Source: Armigeres subalbatus (Eukaryota > Arthropoda > Insecta > Diptera > Culicidae). From it: a stretch of DNA of 64,000 bases. This document shows positions 34,060-46,170 of the stretch, in pieces. The translations under genes and the position numbers were made by a program. Position 1 is the stretch's first letter. The number at the start of each line of letters is the position of its first letter. Below the pieces are notes generated by a model that was not told the origin of the DNA, searched no databases, and worked only from the letters and a program-made list of their open reading frames with translations. Location of the stretch: assembly GCF_024139115.2 (NCBI RefSeq), contig NC_085141.1, positions 397,818,042 to 397,882,041 of the forward strand. The letters are read 5' to 3'.

Positions 34060-34860
34060 TCCGAGAAATCTCTGGAGTAAAGCCTAAAGATCTACACTCG
34101 TAACCACAGTAATCACAGTATATGTACCGAGTCATCCAAGAAATCTCTGGAGTAAGGCCTTAAGGTCTACACTCGTAACTATGGGTCTATGGACTTGTCT
34201 CTAAAGTGGTACATGCTATTTGCGCATCTTGAAATCAAATGTGATCACTACATATGTTCTGCGCTATCGAAGAAATCTCTGGCGCCTTCATTGCATATGT
34301 TCATGGTCATCCAAGAAAACCCTGGAAAAGGCCTTCAGGTCTACACGCGTAACCAGAGATCTTTCAGATTGTTTCAAAACTGGTACATGCCCTTTGTGGT
34401 ACATAGAATAGAACGCCTTTATTGCATATGTTCATGGTCATCCAAGAAAACCCTGGAAAAGGCCTTAAGATCTACACGCGTAACCAAAGATCTTTCAGAT
34501 TTTTTCAAAAGTGTTACATGCCCTTTGTGGTACATATAATAGAATACGTCCATTGCATATGTTTATGGTCTTCCAAGCAAATGCTAGAATAGGCCTCAGG
34601 ATCTTCACACGTAACCAGATATCTTTCGGATTGTTTCAAAAGTGGCATATGCCCTTTGTGGTACATAGAATATACCGCTTTCATTGCATATGTTCATGGG
34701 TATCCAAGAGAACACTTGAACAATCCTCAAGAACTTCACGCGTAACCAGAGTTCTTTCGGCCTATTTGAATAGTTATACATGCCTTTTATGGTACGTAGA
34801 ATAGAATGCACCCATTTCAAATGTTCATGGTCATCCAGGAAAACCCTGAAGTAAGGCATT
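34060..34860. repeat. 131-bp tandem repeat
   Basis: CTACACGCGTAACC-type landmarks recur at 34341, 34472, 34603 and 34734, giving a 131-bp period. Each unit also has GTACATGCC, TTTGTGGTACATA, TTGCATATGTTCATGG and TCCAAGAAAACC. Units to the left are less regular. Similar sequence occurs inverted at 38345-38560, as part of the element's opposite arm. Frame-shifted copies explain the ORFs here. Confidence 0.85.
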
Positions 34861-35494
34861 AGGATCTACACCAGAGATATATAAGCCTGTTTTAAATTTG
34901 GTACATGCCTTTGGGGTCCATGAATAAAATGCGTTCATGGCATATGCTAATGGTCATCCTTGAAATTTATGGAGTAAGACTTCTAGGCTTACACAAATAT
35001 CTAGAGGGTCTTTAAGGTCACTCCATGCGCCGCCTCCGTATCGATTGGTGCGCTCCCGAAAACGCGAGCACTTTGAAACTTGGATACCGTGAGGAATCTC
35101 CTTAATCTAATTTTAATATGGTACATGATCTTTGCGATATTAGCCCGTTTTTTCCCTCACGTTCTCGGCGTGAAGTTGTATCGTTCCAATTTATTTACAT
35201 TTTGCATTTCCAAAGAATAGACAACTTCATATTAGTGATATGAATGAAGTTTGTATACTACCTGGAACCAACAACAACAAGACAAAAATAACTACTTGGA
35301 ATGCTAATATATCAAGATGAGGTTTCACATCTTGTTTATTCTTCAATAACTGCCCAGAGCTAATGACAACAACTTGAGCTACTTGAAATGCAAACATATA
35401 CCAATAGCCTTCCAATAGCCAATAGGGTTGATCTGCAGATCATTCCTATATGAAGTTCATAGACTACCTAGTACCATGGCAAAAACAAAAACTA

Positions 35495-35762
35495 CAGCAG
35501 ACGTTCGATAACTGCAAGCCATTTAACTGCAATGCTTTTTAACTGCAATTTCGATAGTTGCAACAGTATTACAGTTATCGGACCGCTAAACTTCAAACCG
35601 ATGTGAGACTCAATGACAGCTGCATTGCGCTGCACATTTAGATGCACTTTTATTGCATCTGACGTCGATTGAGAACCGTTTGACGTCTAGAGTGCGTTGC
35701 AGTTATCGAATGGCATTCGATAACTGAAAAGTAAATATTTTGCAGTTTTCGAACGGCTACTG
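35495..35762. mobile_element. pogo/Tc1-mariner-like MITE, 268 bp
   Basis: The left end CAGCAGACGTTCGATAACTG matches the inverse of the right end (CAGTAGCCGTTCGAAAACTG read on the - strand). TA flanks both sides (35493-35494 and 35763-35764). CGATAACTGCA-type motifs recur inside. It interrupts an old 143-bp unit. Confidence 0.75.
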
Positions 35763-36299
35763 TACTAGGAATGCGTACATTCACTCAGATGAGGTTGACC
35801 CGATTTTGTCACTCCCAGATTTTGTCTACCCCTGATTTTGCCTAACCCGATTTTATTTCGTTTTCGGCCCAATTTGCCGCAAACAATAAAGATTTTCATG
35901 AAATAACTTTCACTGCATGTAGCTTATTATGAATCATTTATGAGTACCTGTTAATAAGTTTGTAAGTTTTTTTTAGCTTTATTAGAGTGATTTTTAAGTT
36001 GTTGACAAAGTTCATCACTAAAGTTTGTAAGTCTCTTCGACAAAAAAATACGGATTCCATTCACGTATTTTGCCTTGCCTTCATTACGGAGCCCACGACA
36101 ATGAAAACAACTACTTAAAATACAAACTTATACCAAGAAGGGGTCTCTCAACTTATTTTCAAATAACTGCCTCCATTAAGGAGGTTGATCCATCAACCTT
36201 GACTCTATTTCATAGACTACCTGGAGCTCAAGACATCAACAAAAACTACTTGGAATACAAGATGGGGTCACAAAACTTGTTTATTCTTCGATAACAGCC

Positions 36300-36800
36300 T
36301 CCATTACGGAGATTGATATACGAAACCAGTACGCTAGAGAGGTGTTTTCCCTACTAAGCTACGAAGGACCTCCGTCGTCCTCCGCAGCTTGGCGGGTACT
36401 GATGAAACCAAATTCACAGCACCGGGCATGTAGGCGAACTCTCGCAATACATTCTCAGAACTAACTCTCTCATATATGTTTTTGTACAATGCCAACCACG
36501 TAAGATGAGTATTTAGTATTATCTGGCTCCTACACACTTGCTTCATCACCAAAGGCACTCGAGAAAGTAGGGTTGTGTGAGATTGTGCCAGTTGGTAGTC
36601 AGATCCCAACCCGACCACATAAGCGAAGAGAGATCGCCTTTCGAGTTCAGTACATTCAAAGTTAATTGCCTATGTTCCGGGTATTGAGCCACCCGGAGTG
36701 GAAATTAATTACTTTGTCCGAAACTCGATTATGCATATGCACAACATGTGGTAGATTAAGTTCGGAAAAGGTATTGGAGGAAAACCACTACCTTCCGTCC
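36300..36800. mobile_element. Diverged tRNA-SINE relative
   Basis: The - strand tRNA-like remnant (GTACGCTAGAGAGGTG to CTACGAAGGACC, 36325-36371) is followed by CTCCGTCG, and later by CAAAGTTAATTGCCTATGTTC and a GGTATTGGAGGAAAACCAC tail. That is the same order of blocks as in the 20239-21232 insertion. It splits the 143-bp array. Confidence 0.65.
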
Positions 36801-38995
36801 CTCCCAGTTGTTCTTCAATAACTGCATCCGTTACGGAGGTTGATCCACCGACCTTGACTCTATGGAGTTCGTAGACTACCTGGAGCCCACGACAACAACA
36901 AGAACTACTTGGAATACAAACATATACCAAGAAAGGGTCACGCTACTTGTTTATTCTTCGATAACTGCCTCCATTACGGAGATTGATCCGAAGATCTTGA
37001 CTGTATGGAGTTCGTAGACTACCTGGAACTCACGACAACAACAAGAACTACATGAAATACAAACATATACCAAGAAGGGGTCACACAACTTGTTTATTCT
37101 TCAATAACTGCCTCCTTTACGGAGGTTGATCCACCGACCCTGAATCTATGGAGTTCGTAGACTACCTGGAGCCAACTACAACAACAAGAACTACTTGGAA
37201 TACAAACAAATACCAAGAAGGGGTCACAAAACTTGTTTATTCTTCAAACGCTGCCTCCGTTATCGAGGTCGATCCCCAGACCTTGACTCTATGGAGTTCG
37301 TAGACTACCTGGAGTCCTCGACAACAACAAGAACTACTTGGAATACACACATACCAAGAAAGGGTCACGCAACTTGTTTATTCTTCGATAACTGCCTCCA
37401 TTACGGAGATTGGTCCGAAGATCTTGACTGTATGGAGTTTGTAGACTACCTGGAACTCACGACAACAACAAGAACTACATGAAATACAAACATATACCAA
37501 GAAGGGGTCACGCAACTTGTTTATTCTTTGATAAACGCCTCCATTACGGAGATTGATCCGAAGACCTTGACTGCATAGAGTTCGTGGACTACCTGGAACT
37601 CACGACAACAACAAGAACTACTTGAAATACAAACATATGCCAAGAAGGGGTCACAAAACATGTTTATTCTTCAATAACTGCCTCCATTACGGAGGTTGAT
37701 CCACCGACATTGAATCTATGCAGTTCGTAGACTACCTAGAGCCCACGACAACAACCAGAACTACTTGGAATACAATCATATGCCAAGAAGGGGTCACACA
37801 ACTTGTTTATTCTCCAATAACTGCCTCCATCACGGAGATTGATCCGAAGACCTTGACTGTATGGAGTTCGTAGACTACCTGGAACTCACGACAACAACAA
37901 GAACTACATTAAAAACAGATATATATCAAGAAGAGGTCACACAACTTGTTTATTCTTCATTAACTGCCTCCATTACGGAGGTTGATCCACAGACCTTGAA
38001 TTTATGGAGTTTGTAGACTACCTGGAACCAATGACAACAACAAGAATTACTTGGAATACAAACAAATACCAAGAAGGGGTCACTCAACTTGTTTATTCTT
38101 CAATAACTGCCTCCGTTACTGAGGTTGATCCACAGATCTTGACTCTATGGAGTTCGTAGACTACCTGGAGCCCACGATAACAACAAGAACTACTTAGAAT
38201 ACAAACATATCCAAGAAGGGGTCACGCAACTTGTTTATTCTTCGTTAACTGCCTCCATTACGGAGATTGATCCGAAGACCTTGACTGCATGGAGTTCGTA
38301 GACCACCTGGAATCAATGACAGCAACAAGAACTACTTGGAATGCAAATGATCCGGAACTTATACTGTGAAAGCATTATATGCTATGCACCATAAAGAGCA
38401 TGTACCGTTTTTGAATTTACACGATAGACCTTTGGTTACGTTAGCAGCCCATAAGATCTTATTCCAGGGATTTTTTGGATGACTTAGGCCTTACTCCAAG
38501 GGTTTTTGGAGACCCAGAATGTATACTGTGAACACCGACTATTCTAAGAAGCGCAATGAGTATGTAATATAATTGAAACTGGTTGATAGTCCTTCGGTTA
38601 CGTGTGTAGACTCTTAAGCCTTACTTCAAAGATTTCTTGTATAACCATGGATAAAAGCTGTAAACCTTGACAATAGGCAAAAAGTATATGAGTTTCTTTT
38701 GTTTCCAAAACTGTCAAAATTATCTAAATCGATTGAAAATTGATAAAGTTATGAATATATCAATTTATGGGAACACGGGTACCCTGTCGGCCATCCACGT
38801 GGTAAAAATAATCAGATGCCCCTCCCCACGCCCCTCCTCACTGTATCAACGTGATTTTCTCACAGATGCTACATTTTATGGAGTTCTTAGATGTCACCGA
38901 GTTTCAGCTTTCAGCTATAAAAATTCATTGAAATATCACCACTTGAATTTGAAAAAGGAACACGGGTACCCCGTCGGCCGCATAAGGGTTAAAAT

Positions 38996-40080
38996 TGCAA
39001 AATGAGAATGGAAATCGAGAAGTGAGACACCTTCCCACTTCTCATTTCTCACTTCTCACTGTGTGGAGTGTAAAATGAGAAGTGAGAAATACAAAGTGAG
39101 AAAAAATTGGTGAGAACTGGCATATCCTACTTTTTACTTCTCACTTCTAATTTCTCACTTTTTGCTCCTCGTTTCTCATGAGGAGTAAGAAGAGATAAAT
39201 AAGAAGGGAGAAGTAAGTCCCACTTCTCGCTCAATAATTCTCTCTTCTCATTTCTCACTTCTCACTAGAAATGAAATGTTTCACTCCTCATTTTACGCTT
39301 CTTAGTGCTCATTTCGCGCTACTCACTTTCAACTGTGTAAAGTAAAATGAGAAAAAGTAGGAAATGATAAGTGAAAACCAAAACAGTCCGAATTGAGAGG
39401 AGACACATCTCACTCCTCGTGTCTCGCTTTTCACTCTGTGAAGATAGAAGTATAAAGTGAGAAGTGATAAATGGGTGCTCTCAATCGATAACTAACAACT
39501 TGTTTGAAATCATTACAGGCCATGAAAACAAGTTTATCGAACTTGTATACAAGTGTGAAAAACAGAACTGGATAGGGAGCCCTCACTGAGAAGTGATGAT
39601 TCAACGCATTGTTCTGGCTCATTTTGTGTTGAGTGCCATTTTTTCCGCAAGGCTGTGTAAAGCAAGTTGAAATGCATCAATCGATCATTATCACTGTGAG
39701 AACTGAGATGCTAAAAGTAACAAGTGAGAAATAAGCCCGAGCAGCACGAATAAGACAAAAATGCTTGCAGCCACTTGATTGTGACTAAATCTGATTACAT
39801 ATGAGTTGCTGTAACCCTTGTGGAATTTGTGTGCTGCTGGGGAAGGAATTGGATGTAAGATGTTAGAAATGAGACGCCTCTCTTGAATTTTCTGATTTCC
39901 AACTACTCAATTTTACTTTTTAATTCACAGTGAGAAGTGAGAAATAAGGAGTGATAAGTGAGATGTTCCACTTCTCACATCACACATTTCACATTCAACT
40001 TTTTACTTCTCACTTACTCATTTCTCACGTCTCACTTTCTAATTAAAAGATCTTCCCACACTTTTCACATTCACTATTGG
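38996..40080. repeat. GTGAGAAG/CTTCTCAC palindromic array, right half
   Basis: GAGAAGTGAGA and TTCTCACTTCTCA words alternate across about 39000-39480 and 39690-40060, with non-repeat DNA between. The array ends next to GGTCGGCCAAACG (40080), a 17-bp-family unit. It continues the array that ends at 33717, with the piggyBac-like element between. Confidence 0.75.
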
Positions 40081-40089
40081 TCGGCCAAA

Positions 40090-42580
40090 CGAAGAAGAAT
40101 AAAAAAATTATAACGGAAGTAAAAATAGATAATTACGTCGATTGAATTTAAAATGAAAGAAAAAGAAAAAAATAAAGAATGGAGGGTTAAATACAAAAAG
40201 AAGTCAAAAGAAGAAGAAGGAGGGAGAATAAAAAACAAATAAATCTCAAAATTATTGTATAAAATCTTGGTATATACAATTTTGTAAGGTTTTAATACCA
40301 GAAATGTAAGCTTTTTATACAGTTACACCATTAAAATGATACAAAATTGTAAAGTATAACGTAGAAAGAAGATAGAAGGAAAACAAAAGAAGAAACAAAC
40401 AATAAACATGGAAGAAGAAAGGGTCTTGGAATCGTGGAGGGTCTTTTTTCTGAAACATGATCCGACCACGTGACGACCAGAATCCTATGGCTAAGCGAAG
40501 TGAACATAAGCATCGGCAACAACTTAACGAAGATCTTGAAGCATTAGCAAAGCAATTGGAAGTGAGGAAGACCAAAGGTTCGAATGGCATCAGGACGGTG
40601 CAGGCGAAGTCTCTGAATGCAGGCAATTACCCGTAAATGTGAAAGATCCAAAATTAGCTTGGCTGCCGGTCTGATAAAAATACGAAAAGTTAGCAAAGAT
40701 TATCGCAGATAGCATTCCGATATCATAGAAAAGTATCGACCGTGGATATAATCTAGATTCTCAAGGGTTCTGATAAGGCGTCCAATGCAACTTGAAGAGC
40801 TATTTGAAGAGTAGACCAGACGAGGTGAACTATAACCTACCACTGCAGATAGCCCTGTTTGGGAAACTGTGGTAAAAACTACGCAGACCCGCGTAGACCT
40901 GCGGATGGTCGTTCGAGGCGCGAGTGCGTACAGATCGTCATACATTCAGTCAGTCCGGGTACTTGTCGAAAAATCGACGAGAAATTGAAGCGGGGAAAAA
41001 CCGACAAGACCCTTGAATAACTACGTAAATTGTGTTTCTCCTCCTCTTCAGATAGTCCGAAGGATGGATGGTGACCTAAACCCGCTTGACGTGAATTAAA
41101 AGAACGCATGAATAAAACTTCACCTGACGCAATTCCTGCCAGCTGCTCCAGGAAGACAATAAGTATGGCTTGATCATCAAGGCCTTTATCGAAATTTATT
41201 TAATAAGCAAATCCAAACTAAGCCACCAACCAAAACACCAACCGTTTTGGTTTGCCACACAGTTTTCTTCATAACTTTTGAACGCAATAACTGATCGTTA
41301 TCGCGACCGACAAGGCTTTATCACCTTTCGAGAAAATCGGGTGATGATTACTATATGAAAAGTTGGTTACAACTTTTTTTATCTTTTGTGCACACACGCA
41401 CGCGGACGGACAGACATTTTCTCAGTTCGTCGAGCTGTTTTGATTGGTATATAACACTATGGGTCTACGAGGGTTCTATAACAATTTCGTTCTCGGAGTA
41501 CATTGTTGTAAGAGAAAGGCAAGAAAGGCAATAAGCAGATTTCGGTGCTTTAGAAAGTGTCTTAATCGGTTCTCTGATATCATACTTTTGCAACGGGTGA
41601 CATCACATGCTTTTCACCGTAATGCCCTTTCTACTTATTCATCGAGTTTCGATAAATTGGTATTCCAAGTATCAAAGCTGCACATTGAATTCAAAAGGCA
41701 GTACATCAAATGCTCGCTTATTCTGAAAATAACATCAATGAATTATGAATTCAAACAGGTATCCATTTCAATTTACTTGATCATTTTTCCTGTCACTCTC
41801 GCACCTCCCTACATCCCACATCCAAAAGACAGTATTCTTTCAACAAATTCATAGAAGCATCCTTTCCCTAGCAGCATGTCTCACAATTAATTGAACATAT
41901 TTCAATTTATCTTCCCATCACACCCCTGCTGAGCGGCTTGACTTTCACTGTGCTGCACACTGCCAGCACTGAAAGCCAATAGAAAGACAATATCTCACCA
42001 TAGCCTTATGTTGTTCCGAAACTCTTCCAAGCAACAACAGCGGAGAACAACCGACACAAGGCCATCGAATAATAATTAACATTCTTCTTCTGTGGAGTGG
42101 AGTTGACTCGACCGGTTGCTGGTGAAGCGCCCGCCGCATCCACTGCTTTCGACCAAGTGCAAGAGTACCGGATCCTTGCCATCGGACGGAAGTTCCCACA
42201 TCCCCCCATCCACGCTACAGACATAACACCTAAATTGGCACAAAGTGTAGCGTTACTGGGCTGTCTTGTGCATGTAGCATTCATATCCATATACATATGT
42301 GGGAGGATGACCGACCAGGCAGGCAGGATAGTTGGCCGGAAGCGCCCTGCTCGGGTTCGCCGGTTCGAAGCAGGCCGTAGGAAGTCACGGGACACTGTGA
42401 CTGTGTGCAGTTGGAAACGCAAACACCGTCGAGCATAGTGGCGGGTCTGCAACCAGAAGTCCGGTTCATTTCGGAATTGAAAATGTTGTGATTGCAGTTT
42501 ATGCTATTTTTATAAACGACTGTGAGGCACCAGCAAAAGTTGATTTTCAGAAAATTTATTTACTGAGAATTATCTTGATA
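40090..42580. other. Unrecognised DNA with one widespread repeat motif
   Basis: 40100-40440 is purine-rich. 40480-41200 has decayed, stop-filled sequence that could be an old retroelement, but no motif is certain. 41395-41500 (GGACGGACAGACATTTTCTC, then GTTCGTCGAGCTG and ATAACACTATGGGTCTACGAGG) is a sequence I know as dispersed in insect genomes. 42000-42450 is GC-rich with overlapping ORFs on both strands and no domain. Confidence 0.4.
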
Positions 42581-42582
42581 AG

Positions 42583-42824
42583 AAAATTATTTTAAGCTTT
42601 TTAGTGGAATGTCTTCACTTGTCATAAGACGAGTTTATACAATCCCATTGAATTCCACTACTTAATTGTATCTTGACAGATACGTATTTCGACCTCAACA
42701 CACACTGAAGACACTGAAGACGGCCTTACTGTTGAGGTCGAAATACGTATCTGTCAAGATACAATTAAGTGGTGGAATTCAATGGGATTGTATAAACTCG
42801 TCTTATGACAAGTGAAAATTATCA
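42583..42824. mobile_element. Long-hairpin retroposon, second palindromic copy
   Basis: The arms are as at 33107-33385, from GTCATAAGACGAGTTTATAC to ACTGAAGACGGCC and back, with a very short centre near 42705. The 5' leader GATAAGAAAATTATTTTAAG is shared with the 33-kb copy. Short AATTATC repeats flank it (about 42574 and 42817). Confidence 0.75.
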
Positions 42825-43204
42825 ATAGAATGCCATACCGGATGGGAAGTACTTAACACTGGATAGGGAGGACTCAAAATCTTTAAAATTTTGACGACGG
42901 TATTTTTCGGCACTTGCAGTCTTTATGACAAGCTAAAACGGAATTTGCGTCTACTATCCGACGTTTCGGTGTTTATTACACTTTCTACATGGATTTGAAC
43001 AAATCTAAAGTTTAGGTTAGCCAAGAAATTCAGCATACTAACCGTGTAAACAAACCTGGGTGTAATTCGAGATAACCATTTCTATGGTCAAGCCCCGTGT
43101 CTCATGGTATATATTATCGAGGTTTGAGCTGCCTTTGAAGATGTTTTTTTTGTGAGAACAAATGAAAAGACAATGTATTTCCTGCATAACAAAAATATAT
43201 ACTA

Positions 43205-43375
43205 TTTTAGTGGAATGTCTTCACCTGTCATAAGACGAGTTTATTAATATTCCATTTTAATTCCACCACGTTGCAATTCTTACAGATACTTATTTCGATC
43301 TCAACTGTAAGGCCGTCTTCAGTGTCTCGTACTTGACCCAAAAAGAGTACCAAACTCGTCTTATAATAGGCTATT
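43205..43375. mobile_element. Long-hairpin retroposon, decayed copy
   Basis: TTAGTGGAATGTCTTCACCTG to CGTCTTCAGTGTCTCGTACT gives the left arm, with many changes. Only AACTCGTCTTATAATAGG remains of the right arm. Confidence 0.65.
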
Positions 43376-44307
43376 TTTACTCTTCATTAACATCGTTGTT
43401 TGCCTCATTGAATTCTTTTCAGTTCCGCTATTCCCTCCATTCTTCTAATTTACTTCGTTCTGTTGATTCACTTGCTCACCTATTCTTTCCTTTCTTTCTC
43501 TTCCTTATTTCACAATCTTCATTCTCTTCCTTTTCTTTCTCCTCTTCACCCTCTTACTTCTCTTCATTATCTTCATTTTATTTGTTCTTTTCATTCTTTT
43601 CATTTTTCTCTTCCTATTAATCCTCTTCATTTTTATTTTTAAGATTATCATTCCCTTTCCTTTTTTTATTCTCTTCAATATCTTCATTATCTTGAATGAA
43701 TAATTAATATTCATATCATTATCTTCATTCTCTTTGATAATTCTCGTAATCATCTTCTTTCTCTTTATTTTTTCAATGAAGAGTGTCTTCATTCTTTTTA
43801 TTCTTTTCATTCTCATTAGTCTCTCCATCTCATTTTCATTCTTCCATTCTCCATTCTCTTCGTTCTGTTGAATATTCTTTTTTCTTTCTTTTCATTCTTT
43901 ATACTCTTCTAATTCACGTAAGTATCTTCATTCCCTTTATTTCCTCTATTCTCTTTATCTCTTTTACTATATCATTAACTTCATTAGCTTTGCTTTCTTT
44001 GTTGTCTTATTTATTTTTCGTTCTCTTCATTGTCCTAAATCTATCATTCTCTTCATTATCTTAATCCTGTTCCGTATTTTCAATTTTCATCACTCTCTTT
44101 ATTATCTTTATTCTTAACGATCCCTCCATTCTCATTACTTTCGCTATTATCTTTATTATCGTCATTCTCTTGAACCTCTCTATTCTCTTCGTTGTCTCAA
44201 ATTTCTTCATTCTCTTCAATCTCTTCGTTCTCTTTATTCTTTTCTTCTCATTGTTTTTATTGCCATCATTCTCTCAATTCTCGTGATTCTCTTCGTTATC
44301 CTTACCC

Positions 44308-44400
44308 AACAAATATTTTAAGCTAAACAAGCTAGTAATTCTGCTGTAGGAGACTTTATTTGGTTGAATAATCGCTCTTTCAGCTTCCAATATTTGTTGA
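44308..44400. mobile_element. Tiny MITE, about 93 bp
   Basis: CAACAAATATTTTAAGCT at the left pairs with AGCTTCCAATATTTGTTG at the right (16 of 18). It interrupts the pyrimidine tract cleanly. The TSD is not clear. Confidence 0.6.
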
Positions 44401-45768
44401 ACATTTTCTTCATTATATTAACCTCTTCATTCTCTTTATTTTTCTAGTTTTTTGAAAGTCATTCTCTTCATATTTTGGATTCTTCTCATTCACTCCATTG
44501 CCTTCATTTATTTGATTCTCTTCATTTTCTTCATTTTCTTTTATTTTCTTCATTTTTCTTATTATCTTCGTTCTCTTCTTTCTCTTCATTCTCATTATCC
44601 CTTAATTCCACCATTCGCTTCATTCTCTTTTTTCTGTTTATTCTATTTATTCTTTTTATTATCTCCAATCTCTTCAAAGACTACTTTCTCTTCATTCATT
44701 TCAGGGATCTTTTTTTCAAATGAGCGTATTTGATTTTTGGAACGTTTATTGTGCTCTTCTTTCTGATTATGTTCCCAACAGAAAGAATAGATTCCGATTT
44801 ATTTAGTTGCAAGGTCAGTTGAACGAAATGTGTTGAATAGTGAGAGCATTAGCAGTCTCTTTATTATCATTAAATCTCATGAATGTCTTCATTCATTCTA
44901 TCCTTTATATTTTCATCAGTCTCTTTATTAAATCCATTCTCTTCAATATCGCCATTCTCTTTTCGTTTTATTCCTGCTATTTTTCTCTCTATTGTCTCTA
45001 TTCATTCCATTCTTCTCGTTCCCTTCATTCTCTTTATTCTCCGTATTCCATTCATTGTATCGTTATCATATCTTCCTTTATTTTCTTCATTCTCTAAAAT
45101 TTCTTCACTCTCTGCATAATCATTATTCTCCTCTTTCTCTTCATTCTTTTCATTTTCTACATTATATTGATTCTCTTCAGTCTCTTTGTTTTCTTCATTC
45201 TCTTTTTCTCGTTCTCCTCATTTTCTTTATTCTCTCAATTCTATTATTCTCTTCATTCCAACTTTCTCTTAATTCTTATAATTCTCTTTTTTTCTTTTAA
45301 TTCCTTTTATTTTCTTCATATTCTTCATTTTTTCATTTCCTTCATTCTCTACATACTCTTTATTATCTTTATTCTATTCGTTCTCTTCATTCTCTTAATT
45401 CTTTTCAATCTTTCATTGTCTTCTGTCTTTTCATACTCTACATTCTCACTAGTCTCTCTACTATCTCCATTCTCTTCATTATCACCATTCTCTTTTCGTT
45501 TTCTTCATAATATGTTTCTGTCTATAGTCTCTATTCTTTTCATTCTCTTCATTTTCTTGATTCTTTCCATTCTGTTGATTCCATTCATTCTGTTTATTCT
45601 CTTTATTACATACATACATCTTAATTTCCGTCATTCTCTTCATAGTCCTTATTTTCCTCTTTCCCTTAATATTTTTCATTTTTTCCATTATCTTGATTCT
45701 CTTCAGTCTCTTTATTTTTTCCATTCCCTTTTTTCTCGGTCTCCTCATTTTATTTTTTCTCTAAATTA

Positions 45769-46170
45769 GGCCGTTACAAATATTTAATTCACTTTTTGTC
45801 CTAGGGGTAATTCAAATATGACATCCACTACTTTTTGGGATTTCTAGACCCCCCCTCCCCCCTCTGTCACGCTTTTTTGTATACCTAACACATGTACTGT
45901 CACAAAATCTTAGACCCCCACCCCCCCTAAAACCTCTGACATAATTTTTGAACGACTCCCTACTGGTCTCCGAAAGGTCAACGGGGGGGGATAATAAAAA
46001 ATAAATATTAAAATGAAAAAAATCAATAAACTCCTCGGATTTGTTAAAGAATGTTTTGAAAATCCTCAAAATTATCCGAATTTTATTTTGTTGCCCCCTC
46101 AAAATATTATTTTTTTGGCAAAAAAATCCGAGGGGGGAGACAAAATAGATTTTAAATATTTGTATCGGCC
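45769..46170. mobile_element. PIF/Harbinger-like MITE, 402 bp
   Basis: The ends GGCCGTTACAAATATTT and AAATATTTGTATCGGCC are inverted (one mismatch in 17). TTA flanks both sides (45766-45768 and 46171-46173). A 3-bp TTA or TAA duplication with GG-starting ends is typical of PIF/Harbinger. The interior has C-runs and G-runs and a short ORF without a domain. Confidence 0.75.

Larger units (their letters stand above)
35210..38345. repeat. 143-bp tandem repeat
   Basis: GGAGTTCGTAGACTACCTGG recurs at 36864, 37007, 37150 and 37293, and onward to about 38290, a 143-bp period. Each unit contains ACAACAACAAGAACTACTTG, AGAAGGGGTCAC, TTGTTTATTCTTC and CTGCCTCCATTACGGAG. Older, decayed units lie at 35210-35490 and 36060-36290, separated by a MITE and a tRNA-SINE relative. 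No coding is supported. Confidence 0.9.
33722..38988. mobile_element. piggyBac-like non-autonomous element, 5.3 kb
   Basis: TTAA flanks both ends (33718-33721 and 38989-38992), with perfect 13-bp terminal inverted repeats CCCTTATGCGGCC and GGCCGCATAAGGG. A TTAA duplication and CCC-starting ends are the signature of the piggyBac superfamily. Longer arms also pair: 33749-34035 against about 38490-38801 (for example GTGGATGGCCGACAGGGTAC). The right end has an extra 170 bases, including a second CACGGGTACCCCGTCGGCC copy. The interior holds two tandem arrays, a pogo-like MITE and a tRNA-SINE relative, and no transposase ORF. It sits inside a GTGAGAAG array. Confidence 0.85.

Noticed and set aside
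33722..38988. CRISPR-like array in the 131-bp and 143-bp repeats
   Set aside because: The repeats are contiguous tandem units without unique spacers, and the genome is eukaryotic.
33107..43375. The long hairpins as terminal repeats of one big transposon (33-43 kb)
   Set aside because: Each hairpin is complete in itself and the first has its own direct repeats; unrelated elements lie between them.
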